Shown: positions 1 to 9,177, counted from the stretch's first letter. The stretch: 64,000 nt of DNA from Bacillus sp. Marseille-P3661 (GCF_900240995.1 NZ_LT965958.1:197593-261592), one strand, 5' to 3'. Program-made: numbers and translations. Notes: generated from the letters alone by a model not told the origin.

Positions 1-91
1 AAAATATAACAATATTAAATAAAAATTTATTGTAAAACAATAAATCGTGTGTTAAATTCAAATTGACAATAAATAAGTGAGGTGTTTTTTT

Positions 92-583
92 ATGAACAGA
101 GGTTCAACATTATTTTTAAAGATTGCTGTTTTTATTATCGGAATTCCAGTTCTTGCTTTGTGCATATTTTTGTTGCCGCAAATAGCTACTGTAGCGATTG
201 AAGAAGCAAAAAAAGGTTCAGAGTTGGCTTATATGGTATTTGCCATTTTAATTGTTATGTATGTATCGACCATACCGTTTTACTTAGCATTGTATCAAGC
301 ATTAAGCCTTTTAAGTTATATTGACAAAAACCAAGCTTTCTCAGAATTATCTGTAAGAGCTCTAAAGAAAATAAAAAACTGTGCGATCACAATCAGTGGC
401 TTGTATGTAGTAGTCCTACCATTTATTTTTATCATAGCTGAGTGGGATGACGCACCTGGTCTCGCATTGATCGGAATGGTCATTATAGGTGCTTCTTTGG
501 TAATCGCAGTGTTCGCTGCTGTTCTTCAAAGACTTTTACAAGAAGCGATTGATATAAAATCGGAAAATGACTTAATAGTCTGA
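92..583 (+). CDS. DUF2975-type membrane protein
   Basis: A 163-residue integral membrane protein with four predicted membrane segments (about residues 7-29, 48-70, 97-115 and 124-148) and a short charged tail. The size, topology and the HTH gene immediately downstream fit the DUF2975 family, whose function is unknown. I chose ATG 92 because GTGAGGTG at 77-84 is its ribosome binding site; the longer reading from GTG 77 would start inside that site. The stop is 11 bp before the next gene, so the two form an operon. Family assignment is by recognition only. Confidence 0.75.
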   Translation: MNRGSTLFLKIAVFIIGIPVLALCIFLLPQIATVAIEEAKKGSELAYMVFAILIVMYVSTIPFYLALYQALSLLSYIDKNQAFSELSVRALKKIKNCAITISGLYVVVLPFIFIIAEWDDAPGLALIGMVIIGASLVIAVFAAVLQRLLQEAIDIKSENDLIV

Positions 584-593
584 GGTGATAACA

Positions 594-815
594 ATGGCAA
601 TTATTATTAATATTGATGTCATGCTTGCTAAAAGGAAAATGAGCGTAACAGAACTTTCGGAAAGAGTTGGAATCACAATGGCTAACCTTTCTATATTGAA
701 AAATGGAAAGGCAAAAGCGATTCGAATTACAACTTTAGAGGCAATTTGTAAAGCTTTAGAGTGTCAGCCTGGAGATATTTTAGAATACAAAAGTGATGAA
801 GACACTCATAAATAA
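594..815 (+). CDS. Small Cro/CI-type HTH regulator, YozG-like
   Basis: A 73-residue protein that is essentially one HTH_3 (Xre/Cro) domain: MSVTELSERVGI is the first helix pair and ANLSILKNGKAKAIR the recognition helix region, ending in the CQPGDILEY stretch typical of YozG-type one-domain regulators. These commonly sit next to DUF2975 genes and probably control that operon. ATG 594 is preceded by GAGGTGATA; the upstream in-frame GTG 585 lies in the binding site. No effector domain is present, so the signal cannot be read. Confidence 0.85.
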   Translation: MAIIINIDVMLAKRKMSVTELSERVGITMANLSILKNGKAKAIRITTLEAICKALECQPGDILEYKSDEDTHK

Positions 816-841
816 TAGACAAGCAATTTCACAAGGCGGGG

Positions 842-869
842 GCGAGTGCTAAACAAGCACTCGCTTTTT
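842..869 (+). terminator. Rho-independent terminator
   Basis: Perfect 8-bp stem GCGAGTGC / GCACTCGC with a 7-nt loop, followed by TTTTT. It closes the DUF2975-HTH operon. Confidence 0.9.
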
Positions 870-957
870 GTATGAAAGGAATATAAATAACTAATTTATA
901 ATAGTAGTAATATGGACGTTTTGTATTGTAAACTACTTAAAAAAGGAGTAGAACATT

Positions 958-1731
958 ATGGAGTCTAGAACGGGAAACCTTATTATTAGGAAATTAACGA
1001 CAACTTTCGTTGCGACAACTATTTTTTCGCTAGTATTAGTTTTTTTTAGTATTATAGATGGTTTTGAATTGCCTTATAACAAAGGAAATCAATTCATCGG
1101 GTGGTTCTTCATATATCTAATGTATATTGGCGTAATTATCCTAATCTACGGAAATTTAGTTTCAACACTGATAGAGTATATGCAAAGAAAGTGGTTCCGC
1201 CAATATGATTGGCTATATGTATTCATTCTTGGCGTTTTTGGATTAGCGAACGGACTACTTTTTCCATCAGTGACATTTGCCCTGCTCGGAATGGTGGCTG
1301 CAATCCTATATGCCATCATTGATAAATGGCTATATCGAAGACATTTATCAAGCAAAAATATAAAAATGTTTTTTCTAATACCAATAGCATGTGTCGTACT
1401 ATGTTGGGGCTATTTTCAATTAACTTCTCCGCCAATGCCGCCATTTACAAAAGAAGATGCTGTACACTTTGCAACTTCTGGGCAAGGTACAGTTATAGAG
1501 CACTTTCCTAAGGAAATTGGTATATGGGAAGGTACTATTGAAGGGTATGAAGTTAAAAGAGAAACGAATGTAAAAGAAATCGAAGATGAAATTTATATTG
1601 TTTCATTTACAGAGAATTGGAAAAAAGGTACTGAAAGGGGTACTTGGGAATTATCCTATAAAATTGAAAGAGGAAGTTTAACGGCTAATGGCGAAAAAGG
1701 CAGTATACCACCGTATTATAAAGGGGATTAA
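958..1731 (+). CDS. Hypothetical membrane protein
   Basis: A 257-residue protein that I do not recognise. Five hydrophobic segments occupy roughly residues 12-32, 45-70, 85-104, 106-122 and 136-154. A soluble C-terminal part of about 100 residues follows, after a Pro-rich hinge (SPPMPPF), rich in charged and aromatic residues. ATG 958 has AAAAGGAG about 10 bp upstream. It stands alone: the terminator at 842-869 is upstream and about 180 bp separate it from the next gene. Confidence 0.7.
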   Translation: MESRTGNLIIRKLTTTFVATTIFSLVLVFFSIIDGFELPYNKGNQFIGWFFIYLMYIGVIILIYGNLVSTLIEYMQRKWFRQYDWLYVFILGVFGLANGLLFPSVTFALLGMVAAILYAIIDKWLYRRHLSSKNIKMFFLIPIACVVLCWGYFQLTSPPMPPFTKEDAVHFATSGQGTVIEHFPKEIGIWEGTIEGYEVKRETNVKEIEDEIYIVSFTENWKKGTERGTWELSYKIERGSLTANGEKGSIPPYYKGD

Positions 1732-1915
1732 CGAGTGCAAACACAATTCCTTATAGTGTAAGGAGGTTCTGCTTTAAGCTGGAACGCCATTTTAGTCATA
1801 AGGAAACATAATAGGGAAGTATTGAAAAAAGATTAATCCGTCATAAATAAAATTTCTGTCTTTTGTAAAAATACATTAACTTAAGGTAACACTATGCAAA
1901 AAAGGCGGGAAAAAA

Positions 1916-2650
1916 ATGATTAAAAGAGCAATCATAAGCTTTTTTATGCTGTTTGTTTTATTATGTAATATTGCCGAAGCGGGTGCTAGTGACCAAGTTG
2001 TTTTATCACATGCTACTTCGGACGCAGAGTACGATCACATATTTTTAATGGCGGATAAAATAGAAGGAAATTGGATGGCTCACAAAAACTTTACCGTTCA
2101 AGTTGGAATTCCCCCTGAAGAATTGCTCTATCACTTTCCAGATTGGTATAATGATAAATTTACACCAGATTTAATTTATGAAGATATAAATGATGACACC
2201 TTTAAGGATATCATCGTTGTTTTGATTGCTGGTTCAGGTTCAGGAGTCTCCATGAAGGAGGTTCATGTATTAAATCAAATGCATAACCCAAATAGAAACT
2301 ATGAAGAGGTGCCAGTTGAACCCATTAACGCTGCCGTAAAACGTCTGATAAAGATGGAAAGACATGGTGATCAAGTAACCATTTTAACTAAAAAAAAGAA
2401 ATATGTAGTTGATATTGCAAAATTTAATTATCTGCCTGATACATACTTTACTAGCCCAAGTGTGGGGTCTGTAGAAGATTATTGGACGGAAAAGGGTACT
2501 TTGTATGGATCTACGACTGTTTTTATTACTCCAGCTGGTCAGATTGGACGTTTAAGAATTGAATATGATTGGGATGGAACAAAGTATATAGCTAAGACTA
2601 TTACTTTTGATGAAACAGAGCCATTCACCTATCCAAGTAATAAACGCTAA
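1916..2650 (+). CDS. Hypothetical secreted protein
   Basis: A 244-residue protein with a signal peptide: Lys/Arg start MIKR, hydrophobic core to about residue 20, likely cleavage near AEAGA. The mature part contains an Asp-rich stretch (YEDINDDTFKDIIVVL) that resembles the FG-GAP/VCBS-like Asp motif seen in some exported Bacillus proteins, then beta-rich sequence to the end. No catalytic motif is visible. The ribosome binding site is AGGCGGG about 7 bp before ATG 1916. Function unknown. Confidence 0.7.
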   Translation: MIKRAIISFFMLFVLLCNIAEAGASDQVVLSHATSDAEYDHIFLMADKIEGNWMAHKNFTVQVGIPPEELLYHFPDWYNDKFTPDLIYEDINDDTFKDIIVVLIAGSGSGVSMKEVHVLNQMHNPNRNYEEVPVEPINAAVKRLIKMERHGDQVTILTKKKKYVVDIAKFNYLPDTYFTSPSVGSVEDYWTEKGTLYGSTTVFITPAGQIGRLRIEYDWDGTKYIAKTITFDETEPFTYPSNKR

Positions 2651-2683
2651 CCAACATAATCAAGGGATCATTAGGGTCATACC

Positions 2684-2732
2684 AAAAAAAGACGACTTAA
2701 GAAATTCAGTATTGAACTAAGTCGTCTTTTTT
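2684..2732. terminator. Bidirectional terminator
   Basis: Stem built from AAAAAGACGACTTA and TAAGTCGTCTTTTT with A-rich and T-rich flanks, so it can work on both strands between the convergent secreted-protein gene and cwlJ. A second small hairpin (CCCC...GGGG then seven T) follows at about 2759-2780. Confidence 0.85.
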
Positions 2733-2785
2733 GTATTAGTTTTTAAGTATTATTAGTTCCCCTTACAATGTGTGGGGATGTTTTT

Positions 2786-3226
2786 TTACCATCTATAAAC
2801 ACCTTCGCATGTATTAGCCTTTGGTTCATAATAACAATGTTCTTTATATTGTCCTGAAATTGGTTGGTCGTACCATGTAGGTGGACATGGAGCATACGGA
2901 TTAAAATACCAAAGAGCATACTTAGAAGGATGTTCTCTCCAATAGTCCAAGGTTTGTTTAGCTAATCTTTTTTCTACACTTCTTGCTCTGTTATAAAAAA
3001 CATTTCCTTTTTGTACTGCTTCAAAAGAATAATTTCCCCCTTGGACTTGATAAATCACTTGAGGTATTGTTTTTAGGCCTTCAAAATCTAAACAATTAGC
3101 TTTTAATCGATTTACAATTACATTACCAACCATAAGCATTCCTATACGCCCTTCACCTTCAGCTTCAGCTCGCATCATCCTTGCCATTAAAGCAACGTCA
3201 CTGTCGGTATACTTTACTCTCGGCAC
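2786..3226 (-). CDS. cwlJ: Spore cortex hydrolase CwlJ
   Basis: A 146-residue SleB/CwlJ-type cell wall hydrolase (Hydrolase_2 family), matching the usual length of CwlJ. Characteristic stretches are LMARMMRAEAEGEG near the N-terminus, carrying the conserved Glu pair, then GMLMVGNVIVNRL, LWYFNPYAPCPPTWY and the C-terminal CYYEP...CEGVY. In B. subtilis CwlJ sits in the spore coat/cortex and degrades cortex peptidoglycan during calcium-dipicolinate germination. It has no signal peptide, as expected. I prefer GTG 3226, which has AGAGGTGAT upstream; the longer form from GTG 3235 starts in the binding site. GerQ, its usual partner, is not in this window. Confidence 0.9.
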   Translation of the reverse strand: MPRVKYTDSDVALMARMMRAEAEGEGRIGMLMVGNVIVNRLKANCLDFEGLKTIPQVIYQVQGGNYSFEAVQKGNVFYNRARSVEKRLAKQTLDYWREHPSKYALWYFNPYAPCPPTWYDQPISGQYKEHCYYEPKANTCEGVYRW

Positions 3227-3330
3227 ATTTATCACCTCTAAAAGAAGTGTATGAAAGAAACCAATAAAAATGTGGGCTTTATATAATTTCTCTGATTGTA
3301 AAAATAAGAAGAAGCGGCAATCTCGATTTT

Positions 3331-3951
3331 CTAGACCTTAGATTCTAAAAGACTTGGATCTTCATCTGAAACGCTTTCCTGGATAGGTGCCTTTTTATAT
3401 CGACCTATAATACTACTAGCGATTGAAATACATAGAATGGATACAAGCGCTTTTTGCCATCCGACCATCGTTAGTGCAAATAAAATAATAAGGCTATCGC
3501 AGATGAAAATAATTAATCCTCTATTGAAACCAAACTTTTTATCTAGGTAAAGAGCAAGAATATGGATACCTCCTAATGAAGAACCATTGTTTAAAACTAA
3601 GGTTACTCCGATTCCTATGAGCAATCCGGCCAGTATTGAAACCGCGATCATATTAAGATTAAATGAAAGTAACCATGTATCTATCCATGAACGGATTAGT
3701 GTTATGAAGGTAATAGAAAGAAGGCTGGATATGGTGAACCATTTTCCAAGTTGTTGTAACGATATAAAGAAAAAAGGTAAATTTGCGATGAAAAACCAAA
3801 ATCCCCATGAAAAATGACTCATATTGGAGAGTAACGATGCAATCCCTGCTGTACCTCCGAAGGTTAGAGACTGTAAAGAAAGAAATTTAAGTCCGAATGT
3901 TGTAAGAAGAAGTCCGAGTAAAACGAAGCAAAGTTTCTTAGTAAGACTCAT
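3331..3951 (-). CDS. YitT-family (DUF161) membrane protein
   Basis: A 206-residue protein with five to six membrane segments. GGTAGIASLLSNMSH and LNNGSSLGGIHILALYLDKKFG are the Gly-rich repeats typical of the YitT/DUF161 family. It ends shortly after the last membrane segment and lacks the C-terminal cytosolic DUF2179 domain of full-length members (about 280 residues), so it is a short form. ATG 3951 has TTGGAGGTTATTA upstream. The transport or regulatory role of the family is not established. Confidence 0.75.
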   Translation of the reverse strand: MSLTKKLCFVLLGLLLTTFGLKFLSLQSLTFGGTAGIASLLSNMSHFSWGFWFFIANLPFFFISLQQLGKWFTISSLLSITFITLIRSWIDTWLLSFNLNMIAVSILAGLLIGIGVTLVLNNGSSLGGIHILALYLDKKFGFNRGLIIFICDSLIILFALTMVGWQKALVSILCISIASSIIGRYKKAPIQESVSDEDPSLLESKV

Positions 3952-4303
3952 TAATAACCTCCAATTATTTAGTTCTTAATTTCAGTAAACATCATAATCA
4001 TGATGCTTTCAATAGATTAGGAAAATGTTCTACAAGTCCTAAATTTCACCGAATTCTCTCAACTCTATTAAAATATTAATCTCAAAATGGAGGTAGAGCC
4101 TATGAATTACATAACAATTACATATTAGGAAAGGTTTGCTATTTACAGAAAAGGGTGATGGATGCACATTGATTTTGGCAATAAATATCAACCGAAACAA
4201 TGAAAGCCTGTATCGTAATTACCTTTGGAACTAAGGGATACAGGCTTTACATTTCACTGTTACGAACAGTACCATCGGTGACGATAGACTATAACATATC
4301 TTT
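3952..4303. other. Intergenic region with a micro-ORF and a hairpin
   Basis: There is no supported gene here. A strong ribosome binding site (GGAGGTAGAG) precedes ATG 4102, but the reading frame stops after eight codons, so this looks like a gene remnant or chance. At 4203-4251 the halves AAAGCCTGTATC and GATACAGGCTTT form a long hairpin that may terminate the SpoIID-type gene on the minus strand. Confidence 0.5.
4203..4251 (-). terminator. Possible terminator hairpin
   Basis: Twelve-bp stem AAAGCCTGTATC / GATACAGGCTTT around a 25-nt loop, about 50 bp past the stop of the minus-strand SpoIID-type gene. The T-tract after it is weak. The same stem sequence CCTGTATC/GATACAGG recurs in the terminator at 33724-33766. 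Confidence 0.5.
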
Positions 4304-6097
4304 TTAATAGCGCTGTTTAATGACTACTTTTCGCTTGACAAACACAGTCCTTTCAACAGGGTCCCAAACCACATTCCCATTCAGTTGCTCTATAACAAAT
4401 CGTATCGGAACAAATGTAGTTCCATTGACGATTTCGGGCGCCACATCCATTTGCACCAATTTTCCATTCACCGTTAAGTCCTTACTTCTATCTTTTAATA
4501 CCAATAAGCGATTTTGATCCGTTATAGTAATGGTCCTCCTTAAAGGATCCCAGTGAACATTTGCTCCTAATTGTTCGCTTATAAAACGCAGCGGAATTAA
4601 TGTTCTGTTATTTTTTATAAATGGCGCTTCAAGCAAAGAAAATGTAGTACCATTAACGACAGCTAGTTTGTTGCCTATATTTAATAGAACTTCTTGTGTA
4701 GTTTCCACCGGCTCTAAGTTGGATTCACTAGAATTTTCTAGTGATGTTAATGTTGTGCCGGGATAATAATGCAATAATATATCTTGGTAACTTTTTCCCT
4801 TATCTGCCATCTGCTTAGCTCCCCATTGACTCATACCTGCACCATGGCCAAACCCACGCCCGGAAATAACATACGATTTGCCGTTGTAGTCGACACTGTC
4901 AATAAGATAACTTTTAATCAAACTAAGACCTAGCATCGATCGTATTCGTTGTGCGGTTGTATTTTCTAGTTTCACTTCATGAATTTGAAGTGAATTATCT
5001 TTGTTTCTAATAAATTCGTTTGTTATTGTATGCCGCAGGGCAAACTGTAGCGTTATATCTCCTTTTTGAACACGTTTTCCCGTTGTTCGTTGTTCTGCAA
5101 AGGAAAGAGCAGGAATTGCTATAAGTTTGATTTCACTGTTTGGATAACCATTTTTTTGCAACCAATTTTTAATATTGTTTGCTATATCTGGATTCCTCTC
5201 TTTGACATCGTTCCACCATTGCTCAGGGTTATGTAAATCGAATCCTGTTATATCGATTTGGGTTTGATCTACTGAAAAACTCCAAGGCGAGACAGGATCG
5301 TAGGGGTCCACCTTAACTGGTAAATATGGTAATGCGTTCCCTCCCCAAACATTTTCATTAGTCTCTGTAATTCCGCCATTTGAAGATGAAAAAACAGTTA
5401 ATACCAAATCACCGTTATATTTTAAAATTTGACCATTTGTTTCATTTACGGCTCTTGTAGCATTTGGATGCCATGCATAACCTGAGTACACTTGGTAATT
5501 TGTACTGTCGTCTATTATTTTACCTTGGTGTGATAAGGCAAAAGTACGTGCTGCTACTGTTTGAGCTTTTAGAGCATCAAGGTCCCATGAAGCAGGCATC
5601 TCATGGGGGATGACTCCTTTTAAGTAATCTTCAATAGGCAATGTATTAATCGGACGAATAGAGGTACCTTCTGCAATGAATTGGATCACCCCTAAATAAG
5701 GCATATTATTAATAGAAATTTTTGTTTCATAGTTATATTCAATTGGTCTAAGTACTAATGATGTTCCTTCATCAAGGAGGAATTTATTTTCATATAATGC
5801 TAATTGTCCATTATTTAGTTGGATTTTATATTCATTGTTTTCATTCAGAACTCTTTCATTTAGTTGGTATTGCCCCGTAATAGTAAATATTAGTTCTTTT
5901 ACATTTCCTAGATAATTCAATAATTTTACATTAATTAATGGGTAACTCGGGCTGAAAGTCCCGTTATTTATGTTTAAAAAGGGAGCAGTGGGGTTTTCCT
6001 CGAATTGATTTTCGATAAACTTTGGATAGATGACAACGATTAATAAAGTAAGGGTTATTAAACCCAATATGGATATAATGTGAAGACGTTTGATCAT
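4304..6097 (-). CDS. SpoIID/LytB-domain protein with C-terminal stalk domain
   Basis: A 597-residue exported protein with an N-terminal membrane anchor or signal (residues 8-25). A SpoIID/LytB domain covers about residues 140-455: LPIEDYLKGVIPHEMPASW, which contains the HEMP motif with the Glu that is catalytic in SpoIID, then LKAQTVAARTFAL, and GRGFGHGAGMSQWGAKQMA with LLHYYPGT near its end. SpoIID is a lytic transglycosylase acting on denuded glycan strands during engulfment. At 488-595 there are two copper amine oxidase N-like stalk repeats (LIPLRFISEQLGANVHWDP and FVPIRFVIEQLNGNVVWDP), a surface-display module. That C-terminal fusion is absent from SpoIID itself, so this is a paralogue, perhaps a vegetative wall-remodelling enzyme. 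ATG 6097 follows GAGGTGAG. Confidence 0.85.
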   Translation of the reverse strand: MIKRLHIISILGLITLTLLIVVIYPKFIENQFEENPTAPFLNINNGTFSPSYPLINVKLLNYLGNVKELIFTITGQYQLNERVLNENNEYKIQLNNGQLALYENKFLLDEGTSLVLRPIEYNYETKISINNMPYLGVIQFIAEGTSIRPINTLPIEDYLKGVIPHEMPASWDLDALKAQTVAARTFALSHQGKIIDDSTNYQVYSGYAWHPNATRAVNETNGQILKYNGDLVLTVFSSSNGGITETNENVWGGNALPYLPVKVDPYDPVSPWSFSVDQTQIDITGFDLHNPEQWWNDVKERNPDIANNIKNWLQKNGYPNSEIKLIAIPALSFAEQRTTGKRVQKGDITLQFALRHTITNEFIRNKDNSLQIHEVKLENTTAQRIRSMLGLSLIKSYLIDSVDYNGKSYVISGRGFGHGAGMSQWGAKQMADKGKSYQDILLHYYPGTTLTSLENSSESNLEPVETTQEVLLNIGNKLAVVNGTTFSLLEAPFIKNNRTLIPLRFISEQLGANVHWDPLRRTITITDQNRLLVLKDRSKDLTVNGKLVQMDVAPEIVNGTTFVPIRFVIEQLNGNVVWDPVERTVFVKRKVVIKQRY

Positions 6098-6244
6098 TAC
6101 TCACCTCAATTGTAAAATTGTGATTCGTATCTATAATTTGTACAAAAGTCTTACTTTTATTTTGTTTTTTCAAAAATGCAAGGTGATTATCTGTGAAAAA
6201 ATGAATAAATACTAAAATGGAAATTATTGAATGGAATTGATGAT

Positions 6245-6409
6245 ATGGAACAAACCGTAGATGCTCTAGATAAAATGATTTCAGTTAATAACCTAATTAA
6301 TGAAATGAAGAGAGAAGATTTTGATACAGATGAGCTTAAAACAAAAGATGCGATCGCAGTTTGTAAAATGAAGTTATTTGGAGAATATCTCCTGAAAAAA
6401 TGTTGGTAG
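6245..6409 (+). CDS. Doubtful small ORF
   Basis: A 54-residue reading frame, acidic in its middle (MKREDFDTDELKTKD) and ending GEYLLKKCW. Amphipathic spacing and the bias toward charged residues look protein-like, but the ribosome binding site (GGAATTGATG) is weak and no family is recognised. It could equally be a decayed gene. Confidence 0.3.
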   Translation: MEQTVDALDKMISVNNLINEMKREDFDTDELKTKDAIAVCKMKLFGEYLLKKCW

Positions 6410-6831
6410 GCGTTGTGATTAAATTTTCTTGTAATTTATGTTAGGGTTAAATTATAGAGACGTTGGGTTTATGATATTGTTACTCATTTTAAATTTAGAT
6501 CAAGCATCAGACAAACAAGTAATCTTAATCTTAATAAAGAGTAAAGTTAATGTAGCTAATTACTTCTTTTTAAAAAATGGCTCAGCTTTAATACTTTTTT
6601 CACACTTTGGATATTCGGAGAATTATGGATATTAGTACAAGGCTAAAGAAAATGTTCCAAATCAACTAGAGGTAAAAAATCGGATCGGATTAAGGTTTCT
6701 TTTTCAGTTAACAGGAATACGAATTTAAAATAGAAACATAAATATAAAAACTTATAAACTACGAATTTCGTGTTGTTTCAAAAATTGGGATTGTGAGCTT
6801 GAAATTCATTTAAGAGACTGGAGTTGATAGT
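6410..6831. other. AT-rich intergenic region, no gene seen
   Basis: About 420 bp of AT-rich sequence with no supported ORF, terminator or operator. A 65-codon frame inside it has no ribosome binding site and no recognisable sequence. It presumably holds the promoter of the downstream epimerase gene. Confidence 0.5.
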
Positions 6832-7719
6832 ATGCACAAGAAAGTGGTATTAGCCGGAGGAACAGGATTCATTGGTACATATTTTAAAAATCAATTTAAC
6901 CAGCTTGGTTATGAAGTGAAAATCATTTCAAGACAATCTCAGCATATTTCATGGGATGATAAAACATCCATACTCGAGGCATTAGAAGGTGCTGAATTGT
7001 TAATCAATCTTGCCGGTAAATCAGTTAATTGTCGATATAATCCGGAAAATAAAGAAAGTATTATGAATTCAAGAATTGAAACGACGAATGTGCTAGGAAC
7101 ATTACTAACCGAGTGTAAAAGCCCTCCAAAGGTATGGATGAATTCAAGTACAGCAACCATCTATCGCCACGCTGAAGATCGCCCGATGACAGAGACAGAT
7201 GGAGAGATTGGTTCAGGATTTTCAGTTGAGGTTGCAAAGAACTGGGAGAATGCCTTCTTTTCGTTTCATTTACCTGAAACAAGACAAATTGCTTTGAGGA
7301 TCGCCATTGTGTTAGGTAAAGGCGGAGGGGTGATGACGCCCTATCAAAATCTAGTGAAATTTGGACTTGGTGGTGTTCAAGGATCTGGACATCAAAAATT
7401 TAGTTGGATCCATGTTGAAGATTTATTCCAAATCGTTCTTTTTCTAAAGGAAAGAGAAGATTTAAATGGAGTATTCAATTGTTCAGCACCACACCCAGTT
7501 ACAAATAAGGAACTGATGGAGAAATTACGAGCTGCAATGAATAGACCGTTTGGTGTTCCTGCACCTAAATGGATGCTTGAATTAGGTTCGATGTTCATAA
7601 AGACGGAAACAGAATTGGTGCTGAAAAGTCGTTGGGTAATCCCTGAACGTCTGGAACAGGAAGGCTACATATTTACTTTTAACACTCTAGATGAAACTTT
7701 ACATGATATTCTTCATTAA
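6832..7719 (+). CDS. TIGR01777-family NAD(P)-dependent epimerase-like protein
   Basis: A 295-residue extended SDR protein of the SDR39U1/TIGR01777 family (YfhF-like in Bacillus). The nucleotide-binding motif GGTGFIGTYF is at residues 9-18, LINLAGKSVNCRY at about 60-72 replaces the usual catalytic region opening, and the family motif WMNSSTATIYRHAEDRPMTE lies at about 103-122. FSWIHVEDLF and GVFNCSAPHPVTNKEL are also typical. The substrate is not known for this family. ATG 6832 has TGGAGTTGATAGT upstream. Confidence 0.85.
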   Translation: MHKKVVLAGGTGFIGTYFKNQFNQLGYEVKIISRQSQHISWDDKTSILEALEGAELLINLAGKSVNCRYNPENKESIMNSRIETTNVLGTLLTECKSPPKVWMNSSTATIYRHAEDRPMTETDGEIGSGFSVEVAKNWENAFFSFHLPETRQIALRIAIVLGKGGGVMTPYQNLVKFGLGGVQGSGHQKFSWIHVEDLFQIVLFLKEREDLNGVFNCSAPHPVTNKELMEKLRAAMNRPFGVPAPKWMLELGSMFIKTETELVLKSRWVIPERLEQEGYIFTFNTLDETLHDILH

Positions 7720-7785
7720 ATATAAGCTAGGAAGGAAGTGATATCATAGGAAATTGTAGTTGGAATCATAATCGTCTTTGTTATT

Positions 7786-8691
7786 TTGATTGTTGTTGGG
7801 ATGGTCGTCGATAAACGTAAACCTACAAAGCTATCAAGAGAAAATATCCCGGCTAGCCTTGGTTTATTAAATGAAGTACCAGCCTTTCAGATTCAAAGTA
7901 AATTACATGAAACATTGGATCGAGATTATATTGAAAAGGTAAAGAAAAGACTTCTGGAGCACCATCCTAAAATGACAGAAGATGAGTTTGAATGGTGTTT
8001 TTTTGAATTGAAGCGGTATTTTCTATTAAATTCTATTATGAAACAAGTCCCGATGTTTAGTGAAGAGGTAGATGAAGTATGGCATGAACTGATTCTTTTT
8101 ACACAACCGTATCATAATTTTACATCAAAGTTTTATGGTGGCATGCTACACCATATGCCAAACCTTAAGGGAGAAGGTGATCCTAATCAACGTGCTCTGT
8201 TTGATTGGGTCTATTCACAGCTTTTTCAAATTACGGAGTATAGCTGGAAAACGTGGGGTGACTTTTTTAGGCATCCACTGAACTCTGATTTACTGAGAGA
8301 TTTTAAGAACGAAAATATGGATTACCTAAAAAAAACATATTTTAAAACGACTGAAGATAATTTAGAATTGGTTGAGTTTTTAATTCATAGATTAAAGAAT
8401 CAATTAAAAGAATCCGAAGAGATTTATAAAAAGAATAAAAAAGGAGAGTTTTTAAGAGTTAACACATTTGGAAATCTGTCCGCTCTGTCTACAGTGCTAA
8501 TATTCTATTCATATTTTTATTATGATGAATATTGGGAAATGGCCAAACTTTACACGTTTGCTAACGTAGCGAATCATACAAGCGGTTGTTCTGCAGCTGC
8601 TTTTTGTGGAACTGGAAGCAATGATGACAGTGGTGATTCTGGCGGTGGAAGTAGTTGTTCGAGCTGCTCTGGATGTGGAGGGAGTTCGTAG
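7786..8691 (+). CDS. Glycine-rich-domain (GRDP)-like protein, N-terminus uncertain
   Basis: About 301 residues. The middle (residues 35-230) is alpha-helical and aromatic-rich with VDEVWHELILFTQPYHNF, which resembles the conserved stretch of glycine-rich domain-containing proteins. The C-terminal 40 residues are Gly/Ser/Cys-rich (SSCSSCSGCGGSS). The earliest standard start in frame is TTG 7786, which has no good ribosome binding site. A strong site (GGAAGTG at 7734-7740) lies further up, where the frame reads TAG at 7747 followed by GAA ATT GTA and a run of Ile/Val codons. That looks like an N-terminal membrane anchor whose ATG was broken by one extra base. The gene may therefore be truncated, silent or started from a rare codon. 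Function unknown. Confidence 0.65.
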   Translation: MIVVGMVVDKRKPTKLSRENIPASLGLLNEVPAFQIQSKLHETLDRDYIEKVKKRLLEHHPKMTEDEFEWCFFELKRYFLLNSIMKQVPMFSEEVDEVWHELILFTQPYHNFTSKFYGGMLHHMPNLKGEGDPNQRALFDWVYSQLFQITEYSWKTWGDFFRHPLNSDLLRDFKNENMDYLKKTYFKTTEDNLELVEFLIHRLKNQLKESEEIYKKNKKGEFLRVNTFGNLSALSTVLIFYSYFYYDEYWEMAKLYTFANVANHTSGCSAAAFCGTGSNDDSGDSGGGSSCSSCSGCGGSS

Positions 8692-8871
8692 GATGCAGTA
8701 GAAACAAAGCATACTTTAAAACTATAAATTATTAGATCGGATGGTATAAACAATCAATCAGTGCAAATTAATGTTATATCATTACTGAAAAGTATGATAT
8801 TCATAAAGGAGTAAAAATTAAAAAGTATTTTAAAATGCCACGCTTTTAAAAGTGTGGCATTATTTTTGAAA

Positions 8872-9177
8872 TTAATATTGGGGATAATATGGATTAGTTC
8901 CAGGATATGGATAAGGGTACGGATATGGTGCTGGAACAGGATAAGGAGCTGGTACTGGGTATGGCGGCGGAGCAGCTGCTGCACCTAATGCCACACCTGT
9001 AAGTGTACCTAATGCAAATCCTCCCGGATAGTAGCCACCATGCCAATGCCCACCGTGTCCCCACGTTGGATGACCCCCACCATGATGATGCCAAGTAGCA
9101 TGGCCACCTCCATGGCCCCAGGAAGCGTGACCACCACCACCGTGATGTTTTCTCAAATAATCATGATTAATATTCAT
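8872..9177 (-). CDS. Small His/Gly- and Pro/Tyr-rich protein
   Basis: A 101-residue low-complexity protein. Residues 10-50 are His/Gly/Trp-rich, with HHGGGGHASWGHGGG-like repeats. A hydrophobic Gly/Ala patch follows (GTLTGVALGAAAA), then a C-terminal PYPVPAPYP repeat. Such compositions occur in spore coat and metal-binding proteins of Bacilli, so a coat or zinc/nickel-binding role is possible but unproven. I chose ATG 9177 because AGAAGGAGTG lies 12 bp upstream; a longer frame upstream has no site. An AT-rich region of about 180 bp separates it from the gene on the other strand. Confidence 0.7.
   Translation of the reverse strand: MNINHDYLRKHHGGGGHASWGHGGGHATWHHHGGGHPTWGHGGHWHGGYYPGGFALGTLTGVALGAAAAPPPYPVPAPYPVPAPYPYPYPYPGTNPYYPQY

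Noticed and set aside
1..91. End of an upstream gene at the left edge
   Set aside because: The sequence is AT-rich with stops in all frames; it looks like promoter DNA for the DUF2975 gene.
6438..6635. 65-codon plus-strand ORF
   Set aside because: No ribosome binding site and no recognisable sequence.
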